A stretch of 64,000 nucleotides of DNA from Pseudoxanthomonas sp. Its GTDB lineage: Bacteria; Pseudomonadota; Gammaproteobacteria; Xanthomonadales; Xanthomonadaceae. Position 1 is the stretch's first letter; every line of letters starts with the position of its first letter. The position numbers and the translations under genes were made by a program. This document shows, piece after piece, positions 27,298 through 37,392 of the stretch. Under the pieces are notes generated by a model. It was given only the letters and a program-made list of their open reading frames with translations. It did no database searches and was not told where the DNA came from. The stretch is taken from positions 1,612,001 to 1,676,000 of the forward strand of contig NZ_CP114978.1 of the NCBI RefSeq assembly GCF_027498035.1. The letters are read 5' to 3'.

Positions 27298-28406
27298 GCC
27301 CGTCCATGCAGACCGTCCACGTCGGCGGCGACACGCCTTACGACATCCGTATCGGCGCCGGCCTGATCGCCGATGGCACAGCACTCGCCCAGCATGTGCG
27401 TGGCCGCCATGTGCTGCTGGTCAGCGACTCGCATGTCGCACCGCTGTATGCCGATGCGCTGGAGCAGGCGCTGACCACAGCCAAGCCCGAGATCAAGATC
27501 GCGCGCTTCGTGCTGCCGGCCGGCGAGGAATCCAAGACACTGGAAAATTTCGGTGGTGCCATCGACGCCCTCGCCGCGCTGGGTGCGACCCGCGATGCCT
27601 GCGTGTTCGCGCTGGGCGGCGGCGTGGTCGGCGACCTGGCCGGCTTCGCCGCGGCCTGCTGGATGCGCGGCGTGGATGTAGTGCAGCTGCCGACCACGCT
27701 GCTGTCGATGGTGGATTCGTCGGTCGGCGGCAAGACCGCCGTGGACATCCCGCAGGGCAAGAACCTGGTCGGCGCGTTCCATCCGCCGCGTGCGGTGTTT
27801 GCCGACACCGCCGCGCTCACCACGCTGCCACCACGCGAGATCCGCGCCGGCCTGGCCGAGGTCATCAAGTACGGCGCACTCGGCGATCCGCTGTTCTTCG
27901 AGTGGCTCGAAGCGCAGCACCAGCCACTGCTGGCCGGTGACGCGCACGCGCTGGCGACCGCCATCGCCCGCAGCTGCGAAGCCAAGGCCGCCATCGTCGC
28001 CCGCGACCCGCTGGAAAAAGGCGAGCGCGCGCTGCTCAACCTGGGCCACACCTTCGGCCATGCCATCGAAACCGAACAGGGCTACGGCGGCGTGGGCAAC
28101 GCCAACCTCAACCACGGCGAAGCTGTCGCCGTGGGCATGGTCCTGGCCGCACGCCTGTCGGCGCGGCTGGGCCTGAGCAACACCGAAGACACCGGGCGCC
28201 TCATCGCGCTGCTGTCCGCCTACGGCCTGCCCACGCAGATCCCCGCCGGCCTCTCACCCGATGCGCTGCTGGGCCGGATGCGCCTGGACAAGAAGAACAT
28301 CGCTGGCCGCCTGCGCCTGGTGCTGTGGCGCGGGATCGGCCAGGCCATCGTGGTGCCCGACGTCGACGAAGCCCAGGTGCTGCCGGTCCTGGCCGGGATG
28401 CCGTAA
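27294..28406 (+). CDS. aroB: 3-dehydroquinate synthase
   Basis: 370 residues from the ATG at 27294, which overlaps the aroK stop by four bases (a later ATG at 27306 would also fit the family). AroB converts DAHP to 3-dehydroquinate using NAD and zinc or cobalt. [39 protein letters not shown], and the metal-binding GHTFGHAIE and [10 protein letters not shown] motifs are all intact. aroK-aroB is the common proteobacterial pairing. The stop is 6 bases from the end of the convergent cupin gene. Confidence 0.97.
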   Translation: MSPSMQTVHVGGDTPYDIRIGAGLIADGTALAQHVRGRHVLLVSDSHVAPLYADALEQALTTAKPEIKIARFVLPAGEESKTLENFGGAIDALAALGATRDACVFALGGGVVGDLAGFAAACWMRGVDVVQLPTTLLSMVDSSVGGKTAVDIPQGKNLVGAFHPPRAVFADTAALTTLPPREIRAGLAEVIKYGALGDPLFFEWLEAQHQPLLAGDAHALATAIARSCEAKAAIVARDPLEKGERALLNLGHTFGHAIETEQGYGGVGNANLNHGEAVAVGMVLAARLSARLGLSNTEDTGRLIALLSAYGLPTQIPAGLSPDALLGRMRLDKKNIAGRLRLVLWRGIGQAIVVPDVDEAQVLPVLAGMP

Positions 28407-28412
28407 CCCGCG

Positions 28413-28739
28413 TCAGGCACTGCCCTCGCGTTCGATCACCAGGACACGGGCTGTGCCCTGCGGATGGGCGACGTGCTCGGTGCCTTCCGGTGCGTGGAAG
28501 ACATCACCTGCTTCGAGCAACGCGACACGCTCGGCGCCCTCCTGGCGCCAGCGCATCTGCACGCGGCCATCCAGCACCGCGAACACTTCCTGCCCGTCGT
28601 TGACGTGCCAGACGTAGGGCTGGTCGGTCCAGTGCAGGCGCACGCCGACGCCATCGATCAACGCGACCGGCAGCGCGTCCCAGGCGCGCGAGCCGATGAA
28701 GTCACGGCTGCGTACCACCGTCGGCGTCGGAGGACTCAT
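28413..28739 (-). CDS. small cupin-domain protein
   Basis: 108 residues from the ATG at 28739, which overlaps the stop of the hydrolase gene by four bases. The central WHVNDGQEVFAVLDGRVQMR and GDVFHAPEGTEHVAHP stretches are the two cupin motifs with His and Glu metal ligands. Substrate is unknown. Coupling to an isochorismatase-type hydrolase and divergence from a GlxA-type regulator suggest a role in the same minor catabolic or detoxifying step. Confidence 0.8.
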   Translation of the reverse strand: MSPPTPTVVRSRDFIGSRAWDALPVALIDGVGVRLHWTDQPYVWHVNDGQEVFAVLDGRVQMRWRQEGAERVALLEAGDVFHAPEGTEHVAHPQGTARVLVIEREGSA

Positions 28740-29359
28740 GCGGCGGCGCATGCGCGCTGGTTGGACTGCAGGATGTTGTCCAGCGGCAGGGCTTGCCCGG
28801 CCTGCAGCGCAGCGATCCAGGCGTCGGTCGTGGCCACCGCGGCGAAGTTGCTGTGGAAGACCACGCTGAAGACCCGGTGGATTTCCTCGGCGCTGGCCTG
28901 GCCGGCGGCGTTGGCGTAGGGCAGCGCGCCACTGGCATCGCCCAGCACTTCCACGCGCAGGCCGCGATGGAAGGCTTCATAGATGCTGGAGGCGTTGCAG
29001 TTGTGGGTCATGTAACCGACCACGGTGACGGTATCGATGTCGTGCGCGGCCAGCCACGCCGCCAGGTCGGTGCCGGTGAACACGCTGGGCTGCGCCTTGC
29101 GGAGGTGGTGATCGCGCGGGCGTGCGGCCACGTCCGGATGCAGGTCCCAGCTGGCGCTGCCATCGGCAAACACCGGCGCGCCAGCCGGCAGCGTGTGCTG
29201 GAACACGACCACCGGTACGCCTTGCACGTGGGCGGCATCGATCGCACGGACGATGTTGGGCAACGATTCGGACACCGGCGGATGGGCGATGCGCAGCTGG
29301 CCGGTGAAGTATTCGTTCTGGACATCGATGACCAGCAGGGCACGACGGGGAGCAGACAT
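28736..29359 (-). CDS. isochorismatase-family cysteine hydrolase
   Basis: 207 residues. The catalytic triad of the family can be placed: Asp12 in VIDVQNEYF, Lys88 in LRKAQPSVF and Cys121 in VVGYMTHNCNAS. Members hydrolyse amides or related bonds (nicotinamidase, N-carbamoyl and isochorismate hydrolases); the exact substrate cannot be read. Pairs of such a hydrolase with a divergent GlxA-type AraC regulator are common in proteobacteria. An AAAAGG ribosome-binding site lies upstream. Confidence 0.9.
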   Translation of the reverse strand: MSAPRRALLVIDVQNEYFTGQLRIAHPPVSESLPNIVRAIDAAHVQGVPVVVFQHTLPAGAPVFADGSASWDLHPDVAARPRDHHLRKAQPSVFTGTDLAAWLAAHDIDTVTVVGYMTHNCNASSIYEAFHRGLRVEVLGDASGALPYANAAGQASAEEIHRVFSVVFHSNFAAVATTDAWIAALQAGQALPLDNILQSNQRACAAA

Positions 29360-29419
29360 GGGAAGCGCCTTTTGTCGGAGAAGGCGGCCAGTCTGCGCGG
29401 CCATCGCCTGGCTAACGAG

Positions 29420-29454
29420 TGGCCCGATGAATAACTTTCGATAGAATCGGGCCA
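29420..29454. promoter_or_regulatory. inverted repeat and -10 at the GlxA-type regulator start
   Basis: A perfect 9-bp inverted repeat TGGCCCGAT (29420-29428) / ATCGGGCCA (29446-29454) brackets a TAGAAT hexamer (29442-29447). The right arm ends on the A of the ATG. It is a plausible autoregulatory operator for the divergent regulator/hydrolase pair, but no -35 is evident. Confidence 0.5.
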
Positions 29455-30404
29455 TGTCGCCGCATCGCATCGCCGTGGTCGCCTTCGACCGCATCAGCCC
29501 CTTCCACCTGTCCGTACCGTGCCTGGTGTTCGAATCGCGCCCGGAGCCGGACCTGCTCGCCTTCGAGCTGCGGGTCTGCGCGGCCGAGCCCGGCCCGCTG
29601 CGCACCGATGCCGGTTTCAGCCTGCAGCCTGCGCATGGATTGGAGGGCCTGGACGGCGCCGACACCGTGATCGTGCCGTCCTGGCGCCATCAGGACGAAC
29701 CGGCCCCGCCGGAGCTGATCGTGGCACTGCGTCGCGCCCACGCAGCCGGTGCGCAGTTGGTGGGGCTGTGCCTGGGCACCTTCGTCCTGGCCGATGCCGG
29801 CCTGCTGGATGGCCGCCCGGCCACCACGCACTGGGCCGCGCTGGAGACCTTCGCCCGGCGCCATCCGCAGGTGCGGCTGCAGCCGGACGTGCTGTACGTG
29901 GACGATGGCGACGTGCTGACGTCCGCGGGCACCGTGGCCGGCATCGACTGCTGCCTGCACCTGGTGCGCCGCCTCCATGGCGCCGAGGTCGCCAACCGCA
30001 TCGCCCGGCGGCTGGTGGTGGCGCCGCATCGCCAGGGCGGGCAGACCCAGTACATCGAACAACCACTGCCCACCGACCCGGGCGACGAACGCCTGGGCCA
30101 GGTGCTGGAATGGGCGCTGACCCGCCTGGACCAGCGCCTGGACGTGGACACGCTGGCCGCGCGCGCGCTGATGAGCCGACGCACCTTCACCCGGCGATTC
30201 AGGCACGCGACCGGCGCCAGCGTCGGCGACTGGCTGGCGCACCAACGGCTGGCGCGCGCGCAACGGCTGCTGGAAACCACTGACCGGCCACTGGACCGGA
30301 TCGCCGGCGAAGCCGGGTTCGGCAGCGCCACCTCGCTGCGCCAGCGATTCGCCGCCACGCTGGGCACCTCACCCTCGGCCTACCGGCGGAGCTTTCGCGG
30401 TTGA
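29454..30404 (+). CDS. GlxA-family transcriptional regulator (DJ-1/PfpI plus AraC HTH)
   Basis: 316 residues. Residues 1-175 form a DJ-1/PfpI-like sensor domain (nucleophile-elbow region LVGLCLGTFVLADAGLL), and the C-terminal 100 residues are a double helix-turn-helix AraC DNA-binding domain (LMSRRTFTRRFRHATG, then AGEAGFGSATSLRQRFAATL and SPSAYRR). It is divergent from the cysteine hydrolase-cupin pair across 94 bases and probably controls it. A -10 hexamer ends six bases from the ATG. Confidence 0.93.
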   Translation: MSPHRIAVVAFDRISPFHLSVPCLVFESRPEPDLLAFELRVCAAEPGPLRTDAGFSLQPAHGLEGLDGADTVIVPSWRHQDEPAPPELIVALRRAHAAGAQLVGLCLGTFVLADAGLLDGRPATTHWAALETFARRHPQVRLQPDVLYVDDGDVLTSAGTVAGIDCCLHLVRRLHGAEVANRIARRLVVAPHRQGGQTQYIEQPLPTDPGDERLGQVLEWALTRLDQRLDVDTLAARALMSRRTFTRRFRHATGASVGDWLAHQRLARAQRLLETTDRPLDRIAGEAGFGSATSLRQRFAATLGTSPSAYRRSFRG

Positions 30405-30433
30405 ACGCAACCGGCTTGGCTACAATCGCGTCC

Positions 30434-30688
30434 ATGCGCCTCTTCCTGCAACAGCATCCAACCGCGGGCGAATCCGCCCGATACCTGCAGCTGACCCTGC
30501 AGCCCGACCTGTTCGGCGGCTGGGAGCTGCTGCGCGAAAGCGGCCAGATCGGCGGCCGCGGCCAGCTGCGTCGCGAGCAGTACCTGGCCCAGGCCGAGGC
30601 CACCGCGGCGTTCGAGAAAGCCCGCGATGCGCACCTCAAGCGCGGCTTCCAGGTGATGTTCGTGCGCGGCGCCGACGCGCCGCGCTGA
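30434..30688 (+). CDS. WGR-domain protein
   Basis: 84 residues consisting of a single WGR domain: [18 protein letters not shown] and [11 protein letters not shown] are the signature, and the domain is otherwise known from PARPs and bacterial MolR-like proteins, where it can bind nucleic acid. No partner domain is attached. TACAAT at 30421-30426 ends seven bases before the ATG. hemE starts 40 bases downstream. Confidence 0.85.
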   Translation: MRLFLQQHPTAGESARYLQLTLQPDLFGGWELLRESGQIGGRGQLRREQYLAQAEATAAFEKARDAHLKRGFQVMFVRGADAPR

Positions 30689-30728
30689 CCCTGCGCGCGC
30701 CTTCCTTTTCCCTTTCGTTGAATCCGCC

Positions 30729-31799
30729 ATGACACCCCTCAAGAACGACCGCCTGCTGCGCGCGTTGCGCCGCCAGCCCACCGACCGCACGCCTGTCTGG
30801 CTGATGCGCCAGGCCGGGCGCTACCTGCCCGAGTACCGCGCCACGCGTGCCAGGGCCGGCAGCTTCCTGGCGATGGCCAAGAACCCGGAAATCGCCTGCG
30901 AGGTGACGCTGCAGCCGTTGGCGCGCTTCCCGCTGGACGCGGCGATCCTGTTCTCCGACATCCTCACCATCCCCGACGCGATGGGCCTGGAGCTGTACTT
31001 CGTCGATGGCGAAGGCCCCAAGTTCAAGCACACCGTGCGCAGCGCCGCCGACGCGTCCAGGCTGGGCGTGCCGGACATGGAAACCGAGCTGCGCTACGTG
31101 ATGGACGCGGTGCGCGTGATCCGCCGCGAACTGGACGGCAGCGTGCCGCTGATCGGCTTTTCCGGCAGCCCGTGGACGCTGGCCTGCTACATGGTCGAAG
31201 GCGGCGGCAGCAAGGACTTCGCCCGGATCAAGGCGATGGCACTCAACGACCCGGCCACGCTGCACGCGCTGCTGAAGGTCAACACCGACGCGGTGATCGC
31301 CTACCTGTCAGCGCAGCGCGCGGCCGGTGCGCAGGCGCTGCAGGTGTTCGACACCTGGGGCGGCGTGTTGAGCCCGGCGATGTACCGCGAGTTCTCGCTG
31401 CCCTACCTGCAGCGCATCGCGGCCGAACTGGAACGTGGCCATGGCGAAGAACGCACGCCGCTGATCCTGTTCGGCAAGGGCAATGCCGTACACCTGGAAG
31501 CGCTGGCCGCCACCGGCACCGACGCGGTCGGCGTGGACTGGCTGGTGGAGCTGTCCGATGCCGCGCGCCGCACCGGCGGCCAGGTCGCACTGCAGGGCAA
31601 CCTGGACCCAGCGGTGCTGTACGGCTCACCGGCTGCGATCGATGCGCAGGTCAAGAACGCGCTGGACAGCTACGCCAGCGGCAATGGCGGCAGCCGCGAC
31701 GGCCATGTGTTCAACCTGGGCCACGGCATGTCGCCTGACATGAATCCGGATCACGTCGCCGCGCTGGTCGAAGCGGTGCATCGCCACAGCGCACGCTGA
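30729..31799 (+). CDS. hemE: uroporphyrinogen decarboxylase
   Basis: 356 residues. HemE decarboxylates uroporphyrinogen III to coproporphyrinogen III in haem biosynthesis. The signature [16 protein letters not shown] and the [15 protein letters not shown] segment are intact, as are [13 protein letters not shown] and the C-terminal [15 protein letters not shown]. The length matches the family. It is possibly transcribed with the small WGR gene. Downstream is a convergent putative effector gene, 44 bases away. Confidence 0.97.
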   Translation: MTPLKNDRLLRALRRQPTDRTPVWLMRQAGRYLPEYRATRARAGSFLAMAKNPEIACEVTLQPLARFPLDAAILFSDILTIPDAMGLELYFVDGEGPKFKHTVRSAADASRLGVPDMETELRYVMDAVRVIRRELDGSVPLIGFSGSPWTLACYMVEGGGSKDFARIKAMALNDPATLHALLKVNTDAVIAYLSAQRAAGAQALQVFDTWGGVLSPAMYREFSLPYLQRIAAELERGHGEERTPLILFGKGNAVHLEALAATGTDAVGVDWLVELSDAARRTGGQVALQGNLDPAVLYGSPAAIDAQVKNALDSYASGNGGSRDGHVFNLGHGMSPDMNPDHVAALVEAVHRHSAR

Positions 31800-31843
31800 T
31801 GGCATCGGGCGCGGCCAGGCCGCGCCCAACTTCACGCGCGACT

Positions 31844-33625
31844 TCAGCCGCGGGCCATCGACGCCTGGCGTTCCTGCTGCTGCGCCTGATCGGACTGGAC
31901 CGGCATCATCAACAGCTGGGCGCCGGTTTCGCGCGCCTGCGGCGCTGGCTGGCCCAGATCCACGCTGGCGCGCTGGCCGGGCGAGTTGCCGACCAGCCAC
32001 AGGGTCTGGTCCTGCACGTGGACGTGCTGCAGGCGGTCAGCCGTGATGCCTTCGTGGCGGGCCAGCAAGGTGGCCTGCGCAAGATGGTCTTCGCCCACGC
32101 CTGCCGGTGCGTGATCGCGGATCGCCATGTAGAGCGGCGTATCGGGATGGCTGCCGTGGCCCAGCACAGGCTGCGCCGTCTCCGCGCGTGTGAAATCAAC
32201 GGTCGGCGCGGTGACGGACGGCGCGCCGGACGATGGCGTGTTGGGCGTGCCGTGCGTCGCGCCTTCCACCTGCCCAGGCAGCGGCGAGAACGACAGCTCG
32301 CGTCCACGTGCTTCCTCACCCGAGCGCAGCGAAACGGTGTACAGGGTCGAAGGCAGGCTGGCCAGGGTGCTCGGGTTGCGGATCAGGTCGGCGGCGAACC
32401 GTTCCGGGGTGCGCTGGCCACCTTCCGGCGCCGGTTCGGCCAACAACCGGATCGCATCGCTGCCACCGGTACGCGCGATGTTCTGGCTGGCGCGGCCGGT
32501 GGCCGCCTGTAGCTGGGCCATCTCCTGTTCGCTGAAGCGCAGCGTGGCTTCCTGCCCGGCCTGGAACGGCGCGCTGCCATCGCGTCCATAGATCGCATTG
32601 AGCTGCCCGGCCTGGGTAGCATCGGGCGTGAAGCGATAGGTGTAGCTGCGCTCGCCCGGCGTGCCATCGGCAGCGAAGGGCTGGTCGATCTGCAGGGCGA
32701 TGTCGTGTTCACGGTAACGCAGCGTGCGCGAGACGTCCGCACTGCCATCGCCATGCACGGTGCGCACGACCTGGCCGCTGTTGGCGCCTGTCGAGAGCGA
32801 AGTCGAGAGCGAACCGACGCCAAGGTCGACCTTGCCTTCCGAGCGCACGTCCAGGCGCGAAACCGTGGTCACCTGGGACAGCCCCGGCCCGTCGCGCTCG
32901 GGCATCGTCCCCGAATGCATGACGTCATCGTAGGCCTGGCGACCCTGCGGGGTGGTCAGGTCGAATTCGGCGCTGTGCAGCGTGCCACCGGACACCCGGT
33001 CCTCACGCCCGAGCATGGCGCTGGCAGGGCCAAGCTTGATGCCGATCCCGTGATAGGCCTCCACCGCCTCGCGCGGGCCGGCCACGACACGCACGCGACC
33101 ACCTTCCAGCGCTTCGACCGACATTTGCACGCCCTGTTCTTCCCCGACCCGGTCCTTTGTCGCCAGCTGTCGCAACCGGGTGGTGACCTCGACGCTGCCG
33201 GTGTGGGCGGCATCCATGCTGATACGCGTGCCGACCGGCATCGATGCCGGATCGAAGGGATTGATCGAACGCAGGTCGGCATCACGCGCGGCGTGTTCGG
33301 GCAATGCAACCTCGAACCTGGCCGTGCCACGTTCCTGCACGCGTACGCCGGCGCCGATATCGCGCACCGAACCGTTGGCCTGGAGGGAAGCGGTGACCGT
33401 GCCTTCCAGCGTGTAGCGGACCACGCCGTCCCTGCGGACGACCTCGCCCTGCAGCGTGGCATCCAGGCCGGCGCGCAGCTGTGCGCCACCCAGCTGAACC
33501 TGGGCCCGCACCTGCCCGCCGTGTTCGGTGACGTGGCCATCGACCCTGTGCGTCACCGCCGGCGCTGCACCCGCGCCACGATCTGCCTGCGACGCATTGC
33601 CTGGCGAGGAAGGAATTTCGTCCAT
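31844..33625 (-). CDS. putative type IV secretion effector with C-terminal XVIPCD-like domain; N-terminal activity unknown
   Basis: 593 residues, no signal peptide or membrane segment. Residues 1-480 are Gly/Ala/Thr-rich and predicted beta-rich (many alternating VxVxA strands), with no family I recognise. The last ~104 residues, from HGSHPDTPLYMAI, resemble the XVIPCD secretion signal: HPD-x-x-LY, ARHEGIT, a D-x-LWLVG core and a Gln-rich tail. The same features occur at the end of the calpain-like protein at 6826-7974. No immunity-like lipoprotein is adjacent; the neighbours are hemE and a histidine kinase 36 bases upstream on the same strand. Either the partner is elsewhere or the protein is not antibacterial. 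Confidence 0.65.
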   Translation of the reverse strand: MDEIPSSPGNASQADRGAGAAPAVTHRVDGHVTEHGGQVRAQVQLGGAQLRAGLDATLQGEVVRRDGVVRYTLEGTVTASLQANGSVRDIGAGVRVQERGTARFEVALPEHAARDADLRSINPFDPASMPVGTRISMDAAHTGSVEVTTRLRQLATKDRVGEEQGVQMSVEALEGGRVRVVAGPREAVEAYHGIGIKLGPASAMLGREDRVSGGTLHSAEFDLTTPQGRQAYDDVMHSGTMPERDGPGLSQVTTVSRLDVRSEGKVDLGVGSLSTSLSTGANSGQVVRTVHGDGSADVSRTLRYREHDIALQIDQPFAADGTPGERSYTYRFTPDATQAGQLNAIYGRDGSAPFQAGQEATLRFSEQEMAQLQAATGRASQNIARTGGSDAIRLLAEPAPEGGQRTPERFAADLIRNPSTLASLPSTLYTVSLRSGEEARGRELSFSPLPGQVEGATHGTPNTPSSGAPSVTAPTVDFTRAETAQPVLGHGSHPDTPLYMAIRDHAPAGVGEDHLAQATLLARHEGITADRLQHVHVQDQTLWLVGNSPGQRASVDLGQPAPQARETGAQLLMMPVQSDQAQQQERQASMARG

Positions 33626-33661
33626 GAAGTGACCTGTCTTCGGGGGATTCAGGGCCCGATG

Positions 33662-36600
33662 CTAACAACCGGCTGCCGAGGGTGCGCCCATGCCGTCCCC
33701 GGACTGTGGTGGAGTCGACATCGTGGCTCCCGGCCGGCCCCTGCCCGCCAGGACCCCGGCGATGGCTTCGGCCAATAGCTCGCCAGTCACCGGCTTGCGC
33801 AGGAAGCCATCGAAGCCGGCGGCGCGCGTGAGTGCTTCGGCCTGCGCATCGGCGCGTGCGGTCACCGCCAGCAGCGGTAGCACCAGGCCTTGCGCACGCA
33901 GCTGCCTTGCCAGTGCCAACCCGTCCATGCCGGGCAGGTCCAGGTCGAGCAATGCAATGTCGAAATGACTGACAGCCGCCTCGGTCAATGCCGCCAGGCC
34001 GTGCGGCACGGCGTGCACGGCATGCCCGCGCGCCTGCAGCAGGCCGGTCACGACCTCGGCAATGGTCGCGTTGTCTTCGACCAGCAGCACCGACAGCGGT
34101 GCGACGTCGCCTTGCGTGGGCATTGACGGCGCAACGGGCAGACCGGTCGCGGCCGGCAGCGGCAGGTCCACCAGGAAGCGTGTGCCCTGCCCAGGCGCGC
34201 TCTCGACCGTGATCGTGCCGGCCATCGCCAGCGCCAGTTCCTGGCAGATCGCCAACCCCAGTCCGCTGCCGCCATAACGCGAGGTCGTGCGTGCACCTTC
34301 GGCCTGCTCGAAACGCTGGAACAGCCGTGCCTGCTGTTCCGGATTCATGCCCGGGCCGGTATCGCTGACCACCAGTCGGACGCCTGGCCCAGCCAGTGGC
34401 AACGCCTGCAGGCGCACCGCGCCGTGTTCGGTGAACTTGACCGCATTGCCCAGCAGGTTCATGACGATCTGACGCACGCGCATCGGGTCGCCGCGCAAGG
34501 TCTGCGGCACCCGCTCGGCGACGCTGCAGGAAAACGCCAGGTTGCGCTGCCCGGCCATCGGCGCGGTCATCGCCGCCACGCTGTCCAGCAGCTCGCGCAG
34601 GTCGAAATCCTGCTGGTCCAGTTCCAGTCGCCCGGCTTCGATCCTGGCCAGGTCCAGCGCGTCGTTGACCAGCCGCAGCAGGTGCGTGCCGGCCTCCTGG
34701 ATGGAACCTGCATAGCCGCGCTGGCGTTCGTCCAGCGACGTGCCCAGCAGCAGTTCGCTCATGCCCAGCACGCCGGTCATCGGCGTGCGCACCTCGTGTC
34801 CCAGCGTGGCCAGGAAATGGGTCTTGGCCAGCGATGCCTGCTCGGCCAGTTCGCGCTTGTGCTGGGCCAGATTCCAGGCCGAACGCCGGCGCAGCCGCTC
34901 GCGATAGGCCCAGGCGCACAGCAGGACCAGCGCCAGCGCGCATAGCGTCAGCACAGCGATGCCTGCACCGCTGCGCCACCACGGCGGAGCCACGCTGAAA
35001 GCAAAACGGTGCTGCGCCGAAGGGGTGCCACCGGCCTCGACCCCCTGCAGCTCCAGCACGTAATGCCCTGGTGCCAGCGCCGAAAGTACGCGGTCGCCGC
35101 TGGCGCCCTGGTCAACCCAGCCCGGATCGAAGCCAACCAGGCGCGAGCGGTAACGGTTGCCGGCCGGATCCTCGAACGACAGCAGGCGCATGCCCACGCG
35201 CAATTCGCGATCGCCCGCGCGCAGCTGGACATCGGGATCGGTCAGCGGAACGACTGCGCCTTCGCGCACCACCGTCGGCGTCTGCAGCAGCAACGGCGGT
35301 GGCGTCGGCGCGCGATCGGGCAACGAGGGATCGACCAGCACCAGCGCACCGTCGCTGGTGGTCGAGGCCAGCACGCCGTCATCCAGCTGGTACAGGCACT
35401 TTTCCAGGAACTCCTGGCTGCTCAGTCCGTCGCGCATACCGAAACCGCGCACCTGTCCCGTCACGGGATCCACCCGCAGCAGGCCGCGCTGGGTCGCCAG
35501 CCACAATCGTCCCTGCGCATCACGCTGCAGGCCATTGGTCGGGATGCTGGGCAGTCCCTCGTTGATCGACTGGAGCTTCTCCCAGCGCTGGCCCCGTTGT
35601 TCCCAGTGCTCCAGCAATCCCACCCGATACAACCAGAGCTGCCGGTCGCCAACGGGCACGAAACCGGAGACGTCATCGCCGTCCAGCTCGGGCACCGGCA
35701 GCAGGACGCGTTGCCGCGGATCCCAGCGCAGCAGGCCACCGCCGCTGGCCACCCACGGCTCGCCGTCGGGGCCCAGGCGCAGCTGCTGGAAGGCCAGGTC
35801 TTCCTGCGTGACTGGATTCAAGCGGAATTCGTCCAGCACCTCGCCGCTGGCGCCATCGCGGCGCTGGAGCATGCCGCTGACGCCGACCCAGACATCGTGG
35901 CGCGCGTCTTCGATCAGCGCTTCCGGCGCCATGCCCCCGCCCTGGATGCGCTGGATCAGCCAGCGACGATGCTGCCCCGTCGCCGGATCGAAGCGCACCA
36001 GGTGCGCCGGTACATGACCGAACCATAGCCGCCCGCGACTGTCCTGCAGGCCCGAGGCCGGGGCCATCCCCTTGAGCACGTCATCGCGCAGCGTGGTCAC
36101 GCTGAGATCGCCGGTGCGCGTATCCAGCTGTTCCAGCGCACCGCTGGCATCGAACTGCCATAGCTTGTCCTGCTGCCCCGGAGCCACCGCGCAATAGGCG
36201 TCGACCGCCCTGGATTTCGGTGCGGGCAGCACCGCCAGGCGACGCCAGTCCGGACGCAGATAGGCCAGCCCCTGCCCCATCACCGAGACCCACAGCCCGC
36301 CCCCCTGCGCGTGGTCCATGGCCAGCACATACCGGTTGGAGAACAGCGCATTGCGCTCGCTGACCGGCTGCGGGGCCGCGTCGCCCTGCGTCAGCCACAA
36401 TCCATGCTGGGTGCCCAGCCAGTACTCGCCGCCGCCAGCGGATGCGACCGCCATCAGCTGGTTGGTGTCCTCAAACATCGAGGCCCAGCGCGGCTGGTGC
36501 CAGCTTCCATCCGCGCCAAGCAGGCTGGGACCGTATGCACCACTGGCCCACAGTCCACCGTCCACCTGGAACAGTGCCGCCACGGCATGCCCGGACATGG

Positions 36601-37258
36601 CGCCTGCAGCCACGCGCTCGACCTTGCCATCCTGCACGTAGGCCAGGCCTTCGGTGGTCGCGATCCACAGTCGCCCCTGCGCGTCGCTGGCGAGCGACAG
36701 CACCGTATCGGAAGGCAGCGCGTCCTGGGTATTGGCGTTGTCGAAGCGGGTCATCGTGCCGTCGGCCGCGATGCGGTACAGCCCACCGCCGTTGGTGCCG
36801 AACCAGACCTCGTCGCCGATGCCACTGACGGCGAAGACGTCGTCGCTATGCATCTGCGGATACTGTTCCTGCCGGTAGTGCCTGAAGCGCTTGCGTTGCG
36901 CGTCCAGCACGCTCAGGCCAACGCTCGCCACCCACACCCGATCCTGCGGATCGATGTACATCGCCTGCAGCAGGTTGCCGCCGATCGAAGCAGGGTCGTG
37001 GGGATCGTGCTGCCACACCGTGAATTCGGTGCCGTCATAGCGCGCCAGCCCATCGAAGGTGGCTGCCCACAGATACCCTTGGCGGTCGGTGGCCAGCGCG
37101 GTCACGGTCGCCGACGGCAGCCCGTTGGCGACGCTGCTCAGGCGGAACACGGGCCGCTGCGGCACCTGGGCCTGCGCACCAGCCCAGCACATCCCCAGCA
37201 GCAATACAGCCGCACGCAACCCTGCACGCCACACATCCATGCGCTTTCTTTCATCCAT
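33662..37258 (-). CDS. hybrid histidine kinase with periplasmic two-component-regulator propeller (first of tandem pair)
   Basis: 1198 residues from the ATG at 37258 (GGAG upstream). Signal peptide (MDVWRAGLRAAVLLLGMCWA), then Reg_prop repeats of the QGYLWAATFDGLARYDG type forming about two beta-propellers, a Y_Y_Y domain (YRSRLVGFDPGWVDQG), one membrane helix (GIAVLTLCALALVLLCAWAY), HisKA with GHEVRTPM (His821), a HATPase domain (NAVKFTEHG, SGLGLAI) and a receiver (Asp1105 in LLDLDLPGMDG). It lacks the DNA-binding AraC domain of the Bacteroides relatives. It probably senses an extracytoplasmic ligand, often carbohydrate in this architecture. The next gene on its strand upstream is its paralogue, 134 bases away. 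Confidence 0.93.
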   Translation of the reverse strand: MDERKRMDVWRAGLRAAVLLLGMCWAGAQAQVPQRPVFRLSSVANGLPSATVTALATDRQGYLWAATFDGLARYDGTEFTVWQHDPHDPASIGGNLLQAMYIDPQDRVWVASVGLSVLDAQRKRFRHYRQEQYPQMHSDDVFAVSGIGDEVWFGTNGGGLYRIAADGTMTRFDNANTQDALPSDTVLSLASDAQGRLWIATTEGLAYVQDGKVERVAAGAMSGHAVAALFQVDGGLWASGAYGPSLLGADGSWHQPRWASMFEDTNQLMAVASAGGGEYWLGTQHGLWLTQGDAAPQPVSERNALFSNRYVLAMDHAQGGGLWVSVMGQGLAYLRPDWRRLAVLPAPKSRAVDAYCAVAPGQQDKLWQFDASGALEQLDTRTGDLSVTTLRDDVLKGMAPASGLQDSRGRLWFGHVPAHLVRFDPATGQHRRWLIQRIQGGGMAPEALIEDARHDVWVGVSGMLQRRDGASGEVLDEFRLNPVTQEDLAFQQLRLGPDGEPWVASGGGLLRWDPRQRVLLPVPELDGDDVSGFVPVGDRQLWLYRVGLLEHWEQRGQRWEKLQSINEGLPSIPTNGLQRDAQGRLWLATQRGLLRVDPVTGQVRGFGMRDGLSSQEFLEKCLYQLDDGVLASTTSDGALVLVDPSLPDRAPTPPPLLLQTPTVVREGAVVPLTDPDVQLRAGDRELRVGMRLLSFEDPAGNRYRSRLVGFDPGWVDQGASGDRVLSALAPGHYVLELQGVEAGGTPSAQHRFAFSVAPPWWRSGAGIAVLTLCALALVLLCAWAYRERLRRRSAWNLAQHKRELAEQASLAKTHFLATLGHEVRTPMTGVLGMSELLLGTSLDERQRGYAGSIQEAGTHLLRLVNDALDLARIEAGRLELDQQDFDLRELLDSVAAMTAPMAGQRNLAFSCSVAERVPQTLRGDPMRVRQIVMNLLGNAVKFTEHGAVRLQALPLAGPGVRLVVSDTGPGMNPEQQARLFQRFEQAEGARTTSRYGGSGLGLAICQELALAMAGTITVESAPGQGTRFLVDLPLPAATGLPVAPSMPTQGDVAPLSVLLVEDNATIAEVVTGLLQARGHAVHAVPHGLAALTEAAVSHFDIALLDLDLPGMDGLALARQLRAQGLVLPLLAVTARADAQAEALTRAAGFDGFLRKPVTGELLAEAIAGVLAGRGRPGATMSTPPQSGDGMGAPSAAGC

Positions 37259-37392
37259 GTGACTCCCACGCCATCCTCGCAACGGACTCCGGCAGGCGCA
37301 AGTCACGCCACCACGGGGCGACCCCAAAGCATGGGTAACCAGGCCCTCATGCCATCGAAGTGCGAACCGCGGCGCGGCCGGACTTGCCTAGG

